NCBI GenBank assembly: GCA_944324055.1
Contig: CALUUV010000010.1
Location: 1 to 32,672 of the forward strand
Reading direction: 5' to 3'
Source of the DNA: Candidatus Gastranaerophilales bacterium
GTDB taxonomy: Bacteria > Cyanobacteriota > Vampirovibrionia > Gastranaerophilales > Gastranaerophilaceae
Length of the DNA stretch: 32,672 nt
A program made the position numbers and the translations under genes. The notes beneath the pieces are model-generated. The model had not been told where the DNA came from and ran no database searches. It saw nothing but the letters and a program-made list of their open reading frames with translations. Positions 17,566-25,254 of this stretch are shown piece after piece (within the stretch, counting starts at the first letter, position 1; every line of letters begins with the position of its first letter).

Positions 17566-17961
17566 ATTGTAGAAAAACATGTATAATTATTGTAGAAAAC
17601 TCATAAGTTTTCTACAGTTTTCTACAATAAAAATATAGAATAAAAAGTTTTCTACAAAATCAAAAAATTATCTACAAAGTTTTCTACACTTTTTCTACAA
17701 AAATATACAATTCTTATTTTTTAAGATATTGCTTGAATAGATACCTATTTAAACACCCTTTTCTACAAATAATTAACCCTTATGATTATTATTAATTTAT
17801 ATATATTATTAATTAATATATATAATAAATAATAAAGAAAAATTTCAAAAAATTTTTAAGCTTTTAGAAATATAAAAAAATGTATCTTTTATATTTAGAA
17901 TATTTTGTTTTTATTTTATAATATAAGATATAAAGAATAAGAAGATTAGGGGAGTAAGAGT
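17566..17961. other. Candidate chromosomal origin oriC: nine DnaA-box-like 9-mers plus AT-rich unwinding element
   Basis: The 396-bp gap before dnaN holds nine 9-mers. TTTTCTACA on plus: 17608, 17618, 17648, 17680, 17691, 17759. TTATCTACA on plus: 17668. On minus: 17568-17576 and 17591-17599. Known boxes are TTATCCACA (E. coli) and TTTTCCACA (cyanobacteria); here position 6 is T in all nine. I see no such 9-mer elsewhere in the window. A tract of nearly pure A/T (about 17783-17860) follows, suited as an unwinding element. Cyanobacterial origins also lie next to dnaN rather than dnaA. Conclusion is by pattern; DnaA binding is inferred. Confidence 0.8.
17894..17922 (+). promoter_or_regulatory. 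Candidate dnaN promoter
   Basis: TTTAGA, a 17-bp spacer and a perfect TATAAT at 17917-17922, which would give a leader of about 33 nt before dnaN. Confidence 0.45.
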
Positions 17962-19071
17962 ATGAAATTTCTTGTTGAAAAAGATAATATGTTTAACGGA
18001 GTAAAAATAGTAGAACGTGCAACTGTTGTAAAAGGTTTGCAGCCAGTTCTTGCTAATATTTTAATTGAAGCAGTATCTCCAAACAAATTAATGTTATCAG
18101 CAACAGATTTTGATTTATCAATAACAACAGAAATAGATGCTCAAATAGAAACTGATGGAAAAATAACACTTCCTGCTAAAAAATTAATGGATATAATATC
18201 TCGCCTAAATGATGGTCTTATTTCTTTTGAATTAAATGAAAATACAATGTTAATAACAAATGGAAAAACAAAGTTTGAAATAATTGGTATTTCAGCATCA
18301 GAATTTCCACAAATAGAAGAAGTAACAAATAAAGAAGAAGAAATAGAAATAGATTTAGAACCATTTACAAAAGGAATTAAAGAAGCAGCATTTGCAGCTG
18401 CAGGATATGAAACAAATAATTTATTATCAGGTGTTGTATGCGATATAAATAAAAATGTATTAGAAATTGCATCAACAGATGGTAATAGATTAGCAAGAGC
18501 AAGAAAAATAATAAATAATAAAGAAGATAAAACAATTCAAATGATAGTTCCTTCAAAAGTTCTTCAAGAATTTTTGAAAATGAGTTATTTATTAGATGAT
18601 GAAAGTGTAAAAATCTACATCGAAAAAACAAAAATGATGATAGAATCTGGAAGAACAAAGATTGTATCAAGATTAATGGAAGGTCAGTATCCAAAATACA
18701 ATCAATTAATTCCAACAACTTTCCCAAAAGAAGCAAAAATAAATGTATCAACAATTATAAAATCATTGGAAAGAGTATCAACAATGGTTAATGAAAAAAC
18801 AAGTATAGTAAAACTTCAATTTAGTGAAAACAAATTAAGTTTGATGGGTGATACTCCGGATGCTGGTGCTTCAGAAGATGAAATTGAAATAACATATTCA
18901 GGAGAAGATATCTTAATTGCATTCAACTATAAATATTTATTAGATTGTTTCAAAAATTTAGAATCAGATGAATTAGTTATAGGAATGAATACAAATCTTT
19001 CAGCAACAGTATTGAAACCATACAATGAAGAAGATTTCGTATATTTAGTAATGCCTGTTCAAATACGTTAA
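17962..19071 (+). CDS. dnaN: DNA polymerase III beta subunit (sliding clamp)
   Basis: 369 residues, the usual clamp length. Three consecutive clamp folds are visible in sequence: N-terminal MKFLVEKDNMFNGVKIVERA and PVLANILIEA, the middle GVVCDINKNVLEIASTDGNRLARA, and the C-terminal EIEITYSGEDILIAFNYKYLLD with the terminal VYLVMPVQIR typical of the family (the C-terminal tail lies by the peptide-binding cleft). It tethers DNA polymerase to DNA. GGGAG stands 7-8 bases before ATG. It lies just after the origin candidate, and dnaA is not adjacent. Its stop overlaps the convergent gene's stop. Confidence 0.97.
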   Translation: MKFLVEKDNMFNGVKIVERATVVKGLQPVLANILIEAVSPNKLMLSATDFDLSITTEIDAQIETDGKITLPAKKLMDIISRLNDGLISFELNENTMLITNGKTKFEIIGISASEFPQIEEVTNKEEEIEIDLEPFTKGIKEAAFAAAGYETNNLLSGVVCDINKNVLEIASTDGNRLARARKIINNKEDKTIQMIVPSKVLQEFLKMSYLLDDESVKIYIEKTKMMIESGRTKIVSRLMEGQYPKYNQLIPTTFPKEAKINVSTIIKSLERVSTMVNEKTSIVKLQFSENKLSLMGDTPDAGASEDEIEITYSGEDILIAFNYKYLLDCFKNLESDELVIGMNTNLSATVLKPYNEEDFVYLVMPVQIR

Positions 19072-20039
19072 TAAACAACTTTTTTAGCAGTTTGTTCAGT
19101 ATCAAATTTAGCAATTTGTGGTGCAAGTTTTTTGTTAGCATACATAGTACCTGCAACTAAAGAACTGAATACAATTGGGATTCTAAATATACTTTTCATT
19201 CCTTTAGTTACACTTGTAGATAAAGATAGGAAGAAAACAGGAATAAGAGTATCTTTAAGAATACTTTTTGTAGTGTGTTTTAATTTATCTTTAAAAGTTT
19301 TTTCTTCTGCAATTCTAAAGCTTTGTAGTCCAATAAATGAATTGTTAAATACTCTCATTTCCGGCATATTGTAAATGTTATAAATTATGCTTTTTTTAGT
19401 TCTTTCATCTACGATATGATCTAAATGTTTAATATTATCTGGTATATTTTTCTTTATTTTATTAAACGGATTATCATTATTTATATTATTTTGAATAGTT
19501 TTGTTTTTTAAAGAATTGTTAGTTTTATCATTTGAGTTATAAAAATCATCGTTAAGAATTTTTGATTTATCTTCAATTTTATTATCGATATAATTTTTGT
19601 GAGAATGTCCTATATTAATTAAAGAGTCAGTAAATAAACCTCCAGCAACCCCAGATAAAAGAATAAGAGTACTATCAATACTTTCTTTAACTATATTATA
19701 AGAACTTTTAGCAATGAATTTAATAGGTTTTTTGAGAATATTTTTATCAGATTTCCAGAAATTAGTATTTCTAATTTTATCAATTTGTTTATGAGCAAAG
19801 TTAAAAGCTTGTTTTTTTAACGGAGAATTAATAAAGTTCTTTCTATTTAAACTATAAGCAACAAGTCCTGCAGCAGAGCCTGCAAGTATAGCAGAGTCTT
19901 TCATTAACACATTTTTCTTTTCATTATAAGGAGCTTTCTGATAATCTTTCAGCACCTTATAAGCGCCAGTGAATCCGAATAAAAACACACTGGCAGACTG
20001 AGAATTTAAAACTCTGTTAAAATTACTAACAAAACTCAT
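19068..20039 (-). CDS. Hypothetical membrane-associated protein
   Basis: 323 residues from ATG 20039 (MSFVSNFNRVLN); a TTG eight codons earlier is the only upstream alternative and neither has a Shine-Dalgarno. Weakly hydrophobic, glycine/alanine-rich segments lie near 20-30, 50-62 (AILAGSAAGLVAY), 122-145 (LILLSGVAGGLFTDSLI) and 265-305 (TLIPVFFLSLSTSV; IPIVFSSLVAGTMYAN), separated by a very Asn/Lys-rich, low-complexity middle (about 160-210) that looks disordered. There is no signal peptide. The architecture (short Gly-rich hydrophobic hairpins in a basic protein) recalls the protein at 11116-11460, but I see no sequence match. Family not recognised. Confidence 0.6.
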   Translation of the reverse strand: MSFVSNFNRVLNSQSASVFLFGFTGAYKVLKDYQKAPYNEKKNVLMKDSAILAGSAAGLVAYSLNRKNFINSPLKKQAFNFAHKQIDKIRNTNFWKSDKNILKKPIKFIAKSSYNIVKESIDSTLILLSGVAGGLFTDSLINIGHSHKNYIDNKIEDKSKILNDDFYNSNDKTNNSLKNKTIQNNINNDNPFNKIKKNIPDNIKHLDHIVDERTKKSIIYNIYNMPEMRVFNNSFIGLQSFRIAEEKTFKDKLKHTTKSILKDTLIPVFFLSLSTSVTKGMKSIFRIPIVFSSLVAGTMYANKKLAPQIAKFDTEQTAKKVVY

Positions 20040-20107
20040 TGCATGTACATAAAACCCAAACAAAAAATTATTTGCTATGAGAATGTTAAAAAAGTTTTAT
20101 AGAAAAA

Positions 20108-20719
20108 TTATTTGTGATCGCCAGGAGTGATAACTTTATCAATAAGTCCATACTCAACAGCTTGTGCAGCAGACATATAATAATCTCTTTCACAATCTTT
20201 CTGAACTTTTTCAACATCTTGTCCTGAATTTTGAGCTAATATAGTAGTTAATTCTTTTTTCATTCTAAGAATTTCTTTAGCTTCAATTTCGATATCAGTA
20301 GCTTGACCTTTAGCTCCCCCTAAAGGTTGGTGAATCATAATTCTAGCAGAAGGAAGTGCTAATCTTTTTCCTTTAGCTCCAGAAGATAAAAGGAAAGAAC
20401 CCATACTAGCAGCTTCACCTAAACAAATAGTAGAAACATCTGCTTTAATAAGATTCATAGTATCATAAATAGCCATACCAGCAGTAATAACACCACCAGG
20501 GCTATTAATGTATAACATAATATCTTTTTCAGGATTTTCACTATCAAGAAGTAAAAGTTGAGCGACAACAGAGTTAGCAACTTCATCATCGATTTCAGAA
20601 CCTAAGAAAATAATTCTTTCTCTCAATAATCTAGAAAAGATATCGAAAGAACGTTCACCTCTAGAAGAAGCTTCAATAACTGTTGGCATATAGCTTAAAA
20701 TTTTAGAAACATCACTCAT
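20108..20719 (-). CDS. clpP: ATP-dependent Clp protease proteolytic subunit
   Basis: 203 residues. The serine protease ring partners ClpX/ClpA/ClpC. The catalytic triad is visible as S105 (GEAASMGSF), H130 (IMIHQPLGG) and D179 (ERDYYMSA). INSPGG oxyanion strand is present. Length is normal. AAAGGAG sits 6 bases before the ATG and a strong promoter lies in the tail of the upstream gene. No clpX follows in this window, unlike the common clpP-clpX order. Confidence 0.97.
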   Translation of the reverse strand: MSDVSKILSYMPTVIEASSRGERSFDIFSRLLRERIIFLGSEIDDEVANSVVAQLLLLDSENPEKDIMLYINSPGGVITAGMAIYDTMNLIKADVSTICLGEAASMGSFLLSSGAKGKRLALPSARIMIHQPLGGAKGQATDIEIEAKEILRMKKELTTILAQNSGQDVEKVQKDCERDYYMSAAQAVEYGLIDKVITPGDHK

Positions 20720-20734
20720 GCTTTTCTCCTTTTT

Positions 20735-21274
20735 TTATGAGTTAATTATATTACAAACCTTTTTTTCTGTCACGAAGTAATCAAATTTAATATCAAAACT
20801 TTCGTGAGGAATAGAATCAAAAATAAGTTCTTCTGATATAGGAACAATTTTTGTAGAATTAATATTTGCTAAAAATCTATCATAGAATCCACCACCGTAT
20901 CCTAAACGATTTCCATATTTATCAATAGCAAGAGCTGGAAGTATAATTAAATCTAGTTTAGGACAAGAAACACATTCAGTTGTTGGCTCTTTAATATTGT
21001 ATTTTTTTATAATTAAATTATCACCTTTTTTGTATGGACAACATTCAAGATTTTTTCCATTCATTCGGGGCAAGTAAAAATTTTTGTTCTCAAAATCTAA
21101 TAAATCTAATAAATTAATCTCTTTTTCTAAAGGGTAAAAAATCATAATATTATTTGAAGATTTAAAAATATCTGATTGGATTAAATTATTAACTATATTT
21201 TTGCTAATTTGTTTAATATCCAAATTATTACGAATATTTTTAGCTTTTAATCTAAGAGATGTTTTGTTATCCAT
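20735..21274 (-). CDS. 5-formyltetrahydrofolate cyclo-ligase
   Basis: 179 residues from ATG 21274 (MDNKTSLRLKAKNIRNNL); longer readings run through the divergent cobO gene and are rejected. It converts 5-formyl-THF to 5,10-methenyl-THF with ATP. Visible: N-terminal basic helix of the family (LRLKAKNIRNNL), MIFYPLEKEINL, PKLDLIILPALAIDKYGNRLG, then the signature GYGGGFYDRFL that binds ATP/phosphate. Its 3' part carries the clpP promoter, so the two genes can be read together or separately. Only 26 bp separate its start from that of cobO. Confidence 0.92.
   Translation of the reverse strand: MDNKTSLRLKAKNIRNNLDIKQISKNIVNNLIQSDIFKSSNNIMIFYPLEKEINLLDLLDFENKNFYLPRMNGKNLECCPYKKGDNLIIKKYNIKEPTTECVSCPKLDLIILPALAIDKYGNRLGYGGGFYDRFLANINSTKIVPISEELIFDSIPHESFDIKFDYFVTEKKVCNIINS
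20745..20773 (-). promoter_or_regulatory. clpP promoter inside the upstream gene
   Basis: On the minus strand: GTGACA, a 17-bp spacer and TATAAT, ending 26 bp before the clpP start codon. Confidence 0.65.
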
Positions 21275-21284
21275 AAATTTAATA

Positions 21285-21290
21285 TATAAT
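21285..21290 (+). promoter_or_regulatory. Candidate -10 box of cobO, near-leaderless
   Basis: TATAAT ends 10 bases before the cobO ATG, implying a leader of only about 4 nt. The -35 is weak (TTTTGT at 21262-21267, 17-bp spacing) and lies inside the divergent gene. Confidence 0.35.
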
Positions 21291-21300
21291 AAAATCGGAT

Positions 21301-21879
21301 ATGGATAAAGAAAAAGAAACCAATTTATATAACCCTGATTGGGACGAACATGGATATATCCAAGTTTACACAGGTGATGGTAAAGGAAAAACCACAGCAT
21401 CATTAGGTCTTGCAATGCGTGCATTAGGTCGTGATTGGAAGGTTTTACTTATAATGTTTACCAAGGGTGGAAATAAATATGGTGAATTAAATTCTTTCCG
21501 TAATTTATCAGAAAAGATAAGTAAGAATTTAACAATCTACCAAGCAGGAACCGAGCATATAGTTTATTCAAACAATATAACTGAAGAGGATAAAAAAGTT
21601 ATTACAGAAGGCTGGGAAAAAGCTAAAAAAGCAATAAAAAATAATGAATACAATTTGATAATTTTGGATGAATTAAATATTGCAATATCATTAGGAATAA
21701 TAGATGTAGATGATGTTGTAGAAACAATAAAAAATAAACCAGATAGAATGGAAATAGTATTAACCGGCAGATGTGCAAATCAAAAAATAATAGATGTAGC
21801 GCACTTGGTATCAAAAATAGAGCCTGTAAAACATTATTGGGATATAGGAGTTTCAGCTAGGAAAGGAATAGAATTCTAA
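21301..21879 (+). CDS. cobO: ATP:corrinoid (cob(I)alamin) adenosyltransferase, CobA/CobO/BtuR type
   Basis: 192 residues. It transfers the adenosyl group of ATP to reduced corrinoids in adenosylcobalamin synthesis or salvage. Visible: P-loop YTGDGKGKTTASLGLAMRALG (residues 24-32 hold GDGKGKTT), MFTKGG, GELNSF, the Walker B-like LIILDELNIAISLG, the VLTGR strand and the terminal ARKGIEF characteristic of the family. No Shine-Dalgarno is visible; ATCGGAT precedes the ATG. No other cobalamin genes are in the window, so whether the cell makes or salvages B12 cannot be told. Confidence 0.93.
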   Translation: MDKEKETNLYNPDWDEHGYIQVYTGDGKGKTTASLGLAMRALGRDWKVLLIMFTKGGNKYGELNSFRNLSEKISKNLTIYQAGTEHIVYSNNITEEDKKVITEGWEKAKKAIKNNEYNLIILDELNIAISLGIIDVDDVVETIKNKPDRMEIVLTGRCANQKIIDVAHLVSKIEPVKHYWDIGVSARKGIEF

Positions 21880-21951
21880 TACTTTCTTCCTACATAAAAA
21901 TATTAATTTTTCAAAAAAAATAAATTCTCAAACGGTTCAATAGATAATCTG

Positions 21952-21973
21952 AACTCATAACTTACCATGAGTT
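21952..21973. repeat. 7-bp inverted repeat next to a ribosome binding site
   Basis: AACTCAT (21952-21958) and ATGAGTT (21967-21973) pair around 8 nt, immediately before the AGAGGT ribosome binding site of the next gene. It could be an operator or an mRNA hairpin; it could also be chance. Confidence 0.35.
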
Positions 21974-21985
21974 TAGAGGTCTATT

Positions 21986-22912
21986 ATGCTAAAGAAATTG
22001 TTTGTATTATTAATCTTAATATTTGGTTTGAGTGCCTATTCAGCAGATAGTACATCAACAACGTTATCAAAATTAGAAGATGTAACATTTGGGGTTGATT
22101 ATTCAAATGAAAAACCAGAGTCAAGATTGAGCCGATTAGAAAAAAATATATACGGAGAGTCAAAAACAGGTTCAGTCAAAACAAGATTAGATAAAATAAA
22201 CAAGGATATAGCAGGTGATGTTATAGGTGAAGAAATAACACCAACCAAAGATACCTTTATGAATGAAGAGGATATAATCGCAAGTGATGGAACAGAGAAT
22301 TATCCTATATTAAATGAAATAGAACAAAAATTATTTAATAAATCATCACCAGAAAAAAGTCTTCATTCTCGTATAGTAAATATAGAAAAGAAGTTATTTA
22401 ATAAGAGTTATGATACAGAAGATTATTACACACGAGTTGAACGAATTAAAGCTGAATACTATAACCAAAATCCTCCAATTGCTAACAATTGGGATAGTGA
22501 TAATTATGGGGACAGTTATAGTAATGATTATACAGCTTACAACGATACGGAGCCGGATATCCAGTCTTATTACACTCCTCCTACAATGAGGAATTGGGAT
22601 AGACAGAATAAAGGTCCTTATAGTACATATAGTCCAAAAGATGAATATGAATTGGCAGCATTAGAAGAGAGAATTTTAAACAATACATATCCAAATGATA
22701 CAGTTAATGATAGATTATCAAGATTGGAGAATAAAGTATTTGAGACCGATTTTTTCTATGATGATGCAAAAATAAGAATTGATAGATTGGCAAGTGTCTC
22801 AAAGGCAAAAAAGAGTTCTCATAAATACGATAACAACAGATTTTATTCAAAATTAAACACAGCAGTATCAATAGGTTCAATGTTGTTAATGGTATTAGCG
22901 TTCATATTGTAG
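21986..22912 (+). CDS. Exported LE-repeat protein with C-terminal membrane anchor
   Basis: 308 residues. Signal peptide (MLKKLFVLLILIFGLSAYSA). The mature part repeats a unit of about 35 residues of the form L..LE...F...Y......RL.RLE...: LSKLEDVTFG with RLSRLEKNIYG, LNEIEQKLFN with RIVNIEKKLFN, and LAALEERILN with RLSRLENKVF. The units bracket a Tyr/Asn/Pro-rich linker (about 165-215). The C-terminal 20 residues (AVSIGSMLLMVLAFIL) form one membrane segment with almost nothing after it. AGAGGT stands 7 bases before ATG. I believe such repeats are common in Melainabacteria-type genomes, from memory; the function is unknown, probably envelope structure. Confidence 0.7.
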   Translation: MLKKLFVLLILIFGLSAYSADSTSTTLSKLEDVTFGVDYSNEKPESRLSRLEKNIYGESKTGSVKTRLDKINKDIAGDVIGEEITPTKDTFMNEEDIIASDGTENYPILNEIEQKLFNKSSPEKSLHSRIVNIEKKLFNKSYDTEDYYTRVERIKAEYYNQNPPIANNWDSDNYGDSYSNDYTAYNDTEPDIQSYYTPPTMRNWDRQNKGPYSTYSPKDEYELAALEERILNNTYPNDTVNDRLSRLENKVFETDFFYDDAKIRIDRLASVSKAKKSSHKYDNNRFYSKLNTAVSIGSMLLMVLAFIL

Positions 22913-22924
22913 AATATAAAATAA

Positions 22925-23398
22925 TTATTTAACAAAACCTAAGAAATAACTATGTAAATAGAACGCATAGATAACTCCTAGAACAGCACCCCAAAAAACT
23001 TGTATAGGAGTATGTCCTAGTAATTCTTTTAATTTACCGCCGATAGCTTGAATTTCGTGTTTATAAAAATCATCAAGAATTCTGTTTAAACAAGCAGCTT
23101 GACGACCAGCAGCACGTCTTAAACCTGCAGCATCATACATAACAACTAAAGCATAACCAAGCGCGATAGCAAATTCAACAGAATCAAAACCTCTTAAAAT
23201 ACCAACCATTGTAGATAGAGCTACAACACTTGCTGAGTGAGCACTTGGCATTCCGCCTGTTGTTGTGAATAAACGTAAATCTACTTTTTTATCCATTATT
23301 AAATGTAAGAAAAATTTTATAGTTTGAGCAATTAATGGCGCAGTTAAACTTGCGAAAATAACTTCATAACCTGTATTAACTAATTTAGATACGTCCAT
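22925..23398 (-). CDS. DUF212 (YuiD-type) divergent PAP2 family membrane protein
   Basis: 157 residues, about four membrane helices. The motif GGMPSAHSASVVAL with YALVVMYDAAGLRRAAGRQA and the following LN is the signature of the DUF212 family, related to acid phosphatase/vanadium haloperoxidase-like proteins. GGAGG sits a few bases before the ATG. It follows ispA by 10 bp at the end of the wall operon, so a role on a prenyl pyrophosphate (for example lipid carrier recycling) is tempting but is inference from context. Confidence 0.88.
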   Translation of the reverse strand: MDVSKLVNTGYEVIFASLTAPLIAQTIKFFLHLIMDKKVDLRLFTTTGGMPSAHSASVVALSTMVGILRGFDSVEFAIALGYALVVMYDAAGLRRAAGRQAACLNRILDDFYKHEIQAIGGKLKELLGHTPIQVFWGAVLGVIYAFYLHSYFLGFVK

Positions 23399-23408
23399 TA
23401 ACCCTCCA

Positions 23409-24269
23409 TTATTTATCTAATTTTTTCTTCATATTATCAATAATATATCTAAACACTTCTGAATTATACTTGTCAATTATATCATAGATTTCAGCAAAAA
23501 GCGAATTAACTTTTTCTTGAGCTTTTTCTAAACCATATAATGAAGTATATGTAAGTTTATTTGCTTCTTTATCTTTTCCAACAGTTTTTCCAAGTTCTTC
23601 GAATGTAGATATTTCATCTAAAATATCATCATAAATTTGGAAAGCAAGACCAAATTTTTGAGCTAAATCATCCATATCTTTTAAACCGTTTTCATCTGCT
23701 CCAGCAATAATAGCACCGGCTTTTAGAGCTAATCTAAATAAATCAGCAGTTTTATGAGTATGTATAAATTCTAAAACTTTAGGATCTTTAATTCCTTTAT
23801 TTTCTGATTCAATATCAACAACTTGACCGGCAATAAGCCCATAAGCGCCTGCAGTTTTCATAAATTCGTGTAAAACTTTTATTTTTACAGAATCAGATAA
23901 TTTATCAGATTTTTCAATAATTAATTGAGGAGCAAAAGATAATAAAGCATCTCCTGCTAAAACTGCAATAGCTTCACCAAAAACTTTATGGTTAGACGGT
24001 TTACCACGTCTAAAATCATCATTATCCATACAAGGTAAATCATCATGAATTAAACTTTGAGCGTGTAACATTTCAATAGCACAAGCCGTTGGCATAGCAG
24101 CTTCTATATCTCCGCCAAAAAATCTGCAAGCTTCTAAACACATTACAGGACGTAATCTTTTGCCTGGTAATGTTACTGTATATTTCATTGATTTAAAAAT
24201 ATCTTCAGGATATTTTTCTACCATATATTCATCTAATGCTTTATTTACTTTTTCAATTAATTTATTCAT
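23409..24269 (-). CDS. ispA: Polyprenyl (farnesyl/geranylgeranyl) diphosphate synthase
   Basis: 286 residues, normal for short-chain trans-prenyl synthases. It condenses isopentenyl diphosphate with an allylic diphosphate. Visible: first aspartate-rich motif DDLPCMDNDDFRRGKP (the DDxxxxD form of bacterial FPP synthases), GKRLRP substrate-binding basic loop, and second motif DDILD followed by GKTVGKDKEANKLTY. The start overlaps the rsgA stop by 8 bp. The product feeds synthesis of the undecaprenyl carrier used by MraY and MurG upstream in the same operon. Chain length (C15 or C20) cannot be settled by eye. Confidence 0.93.
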   Translation of the reverse strand: MNKLIEKVNKALDEYMVEKYPEDIFKSMKYTVTLPGKRLRPVMCLEACRFFGGDIEAAMPTACAIEMLHAQSLIHDDLPCMDNDDFRRGKPSNHKVFGEAIAVLAGDALLSFAPQLIIEKSDKLSDSVKIKVLHEFMKTAGAYGLIAGQVVDIESENKGIKDPKVLEFIHTHKTADLFRLALKAGAIIAGADENGLKDMDDLAQKFGLAFQIYDDILDEISTFEELGKTVGKDKEANKLTYTSLYGLEKAQEKVNSLFAEIYDIIDKYNSEVFRYIIDNMKKKLDK

Positions 24270-25254
24270 CTATATCTTCCTTATAAAGTTGTTGTTTCAA
24301 AGTTCTTCTTGATGATAATCTTTTTTGAGCACTAATTTTTACTGCGGATTTATCATTATGTTTTTTTTCAAAAGTTTCTTTTTTGCGTCCTTCATACTTA
24401 ATTTTTTCTTTGTATTCTTTTGCTTCTTCAACAAATTCTTCGTAACTTTTGTATCTGCTAATTGAAATTTTATCAAGATTTTCTTTTATAGCACAATCAG
24501 TTTCCATTAAATGAAGACAATTTTGATATTTACATTGTCCTAAATAAGGACGCATTTCTCTAAACAATTTTGCAACATCCCAAGGTAAAAGGAAATCAAA
24601 TTTTAAATTACTAAACCCTGGGGTATCAATAATTCTTGTATTTTCAGAAATATTTAAAATTTCAGAATGTCTAGTTGTGTGAGTACCTCTGCCTGTTTTT
24701 TCACTAATACTTTTTGTTCTTAAGTGGAAATTAGGGTTTAATGCGTTTAATAAGCTTGATTTTCCAACTCCTGATGAACCACAAAGAACAGAAGTTTTGC
24801 CTTCCATCATTTCTTGAAAATCCTCAATACCTAATTTTTCTAAAGCAGAAGTGAATATAATATCATATCCCATTGGTTCATATATTGAATAAACTTTTTC
24901 TATTGTGTCATCATTTGTAGATAAATCATTTTTATTAAAACAAAGTTTTATATCAATATTAAAATATTCCCCAAAAGCTATGTATCTATCTAATTGTTGA
25001 AAATCTAAATGTGGTTCTTCAACTGCTGACACAATAACGATTTGGTCAATATTAGCAACTGCAGGTCTTAAAATATAATTTTTTCGAGGCATTAAATTAA
25101 CAATATGACCATTATCAAATTCAACAAAATCACCAACGCAGATTTTTTTCTGTTGTTTTTTCAAAACTTCTCTAAGTTTGCATTCAAACATTTGATTGTC
25201 TGAAAGAACATAGTAAAAATCTGAATGAATTTTGATAATTTGACCTTGCTTCAT
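24262..25254 (-). CDS. rsgA: Ribosome small subunit-dependent GTPase A
   Basis: 330 residues. A circularly permuted GTPase that checks 30S assembly. Visible: OB-fold N-terminus, G4 NKNDL before G1 GSSGVGKSSLLNAL, G2-region GTHTTRH, G3 DTPGF, and a zinc-binding C-terminal CKYQNCLHLMETDC pattern. The C-terminal 50 residues are Lys/Glu-rich, longer than usual. Its ATG follows the murG stop with no gap and its stop overlaps ispA by 8 bp, so it is inside the wall operon. Confidence 0.95.
   Translation of the reverse strand: MKQGQIIKIHSDFYYVLSDNQMFECKLREVLKKQQKKICVGDFVEFDNGHIVNLMPRKNYILRPAVANIDQIVIVSAVEEPHLDFQQLDRYIAFGEYFNIDIKLCFNKNDLSTNDDTIEKVYSIYEPMGYDIIFTSALEKLGIEDFQEMMEGKTSVLCGSSGVGKSSLLNALNPNFHLRTKSISEKTGRGTHTTRHSEILNISENTRIIDTPGFSNLKFDFLLPWDVAKLFREMRPYLGQCKYQNCLHLMETDCAIKENLDKISISRYKSYEEFVEEAKEYKEKIKYEGRKKETFEKKHNDKSAVKISAQKRLSSRRTLKQQLYKEDIDE

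Noticed and set aside
21275-21424. 50-residue N-terminal extension of the folate cyclo-ligase
   Set aside because: It lies antisense to the well-supported cobO start and has no family match.
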